A program made the translations under genes and the position numbers. From the NCBI GenBank assembly GCA_031278315.1, contig JAITKS010000281.1:1-5979 (forward strand): a stretch of DNA of 5,979 bases. The letters are read 5' to 3'. Positions within the stretch are counted from its first letter, which is position 1. Each line of letters opens with the position of its first letter. Shown one piece after another: positions 5,450-5,979 of this stretch. The notes below the pieces were generated by a model. It worked only from the letters and a program-made list of their open reading frames with translations. It ran no database searches and was not told the DNA's origin. Source of the DNA: Planctomycetaceae bacterium (lineage in GTDB: Bacteria; Planctomycetota; Planctomycetia; Pirellulales; Thermoguttaceae).

Positions 5450-5979
5450 TTTTCAAAATGGACATTGCGCGAAGGCTGGGATAATCCGAATGTTTTTACA
5501 ATCTGTAAATTACGGACAAGCGGAAGTGAAACGTCGAAAATTCAAGAAGTCGGACGCGGTTTGCGGTTGCCGGTTGACGAACTCGGAAACCGGCTGAGCA
5601 GTGAAGAATTTCGGCTGAATTACATTATCGGTTGGGACGAAAAAAACTTCGCTGAAAAATTAATCGGTGAAATTAATCGTGACGCAAAAGTCATTCTAAA
5701 CAACGAAATCTGATATTGGCGAGGATTTGAGAAATCTTTATGAGTTACCATTATCTTATGATTCGGAGATAGAACATGAAGTTCTGAAAATAAAGGTTCC
5801 GCGGCGAGTTATTGTTTACGGCAAGTTACCCAAAGGCAGTGTGAAATTACCGTTACCGACTTACACCGGCGGCACAACGAGTCCGGATTTCGTTTATGCT
5901 ATTCGCAACGAAAAAACAAACGCCGTAGAATTACATTTGATTATCGAAACCAAAAGCGAAAATCTCCGTCAATCTGACG
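5450..5979 (+). pseudogene. Type III restriction subunit (Res), C-terminal remnant, frameshifted and cut by the window end
   Basis: This is the rear part of the ATP-dependent endonuclease subunit of the same type III system as the mod remnant. The first frame, from 5450, starts in mid-protein with FSKWTLREGWDNPN (helicase motif V region) and continues with QEVGRGLRLPVDE (motif VI) to a TGA at 5711-5713. Res similarity then resumes one frame over, from about 5709: DIGEDLRNLYELP, VYGKLPKG, then YTGGTTSPDF (aspartate codon at 5886) and IIETK (glutamate codon at 5946, lysine codon at 5952), the PD...ExK site of the C-terminal nuclease domain. A net shift of one base in or near 5706-5711 is needed to join them. 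The Walker A and B motifs and all sequence before motif V are lost to the cassette. There is no start codon with a ribosome binding site; TTG at 5465 lies inside the conserved LREGW motif. The gene is almost certainly dead. Confidence 0.88.

Noticed and set aside
5465..5713. Intact small gene starting with TTG at 5465
   Set aside because: The TTG lies within the conserved LREGW motif of type III Res, has no ribosome binding site, and coding similarity extends upstream to 5450 and downstream past the stop in another frame.
1..5979. CRISPR array, tRNA or rRNA gene, or retron-like element
   Set aside because: No regularly spaced repeats, cloverleaf-like segment, rRNA-like sequence or reverse transcriptase motif was seen on either strand.

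Overview
The window shows one restriction-modification locus inserted into, and replacing most of, another. The host cannot be named from the sequence. It is bacterial (AGG/GGAG ribosome binding sites, overlapping operon genes), and its genes are AT-rich. The four inserted genes and both flanking remnants belong to families that move widely between bacteria, so they say little about taxonomy.

Layout: positions 1-335 carry no convincing gene. A block at about 111-274 is clearly more GC-rich (about 53% G+C over 121-240) than the genes around it. It ends in a weak hairpin followed by a T10 tract, and then comes the start of a type III methyltransferase gene (mod). The mod remnant (336-759, plus strand) keeps only about the first 135 codons and is frameshifted by an exact 10-bp tandem duplication (581-600). 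It stops just before the sequence that should encode the catalytic motifs. At the other end (5450-5979, plus strand) the reading resumes in the middle of a type III restriction subunit gene (res), at helicase motifs V and VI. That gene is also frameshifted, near 5706-5713, and runs off the window with the PD-(D/E)xK nuclease motif still recognisable. Everything normally found between these points, namely most of mod and the front of res, is missing.

In its place is a cassette of about 4.7 kb on the minus strand, read from right to left: a Vsr-type endonuclease (5286-4852), a C5-cytosine DNA methyltransferase (4864-3755), a PLD-family endonuclease of the NgoFVII type (3762-2722) and a Z1-domain superfamily II ATPase/helicase (2722-836). 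All four genes overlap (13, 8 and 1 bp), so they form one translationally coupled operon. A good sigma-70-like promoter (5345-5373) lies ahead of vsr, and a near-perfect inverted repeat (5317-5341) covers the predicted transcription start.

Inferred operation: the methyltransferase marks host DNA with 5-methylcytosine, and Vsr repairs the T:G mismatches that arise when this base deaminates, or nicks DNA in its own right. The PLD nuclease is the likely cutting subunit, and the Z1 ATPase probably supplies ATP-driven translocation or licensing. Z1, Vsr, Dcm and PLD genes are known neighbours in restriction islands, often together with a MutL/MORC-type GHKL ATPase. No such ATPase is present here, so this looks like a compact four-gene version. 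All functional statements rest on motif reading and family knowledge; no search was run.
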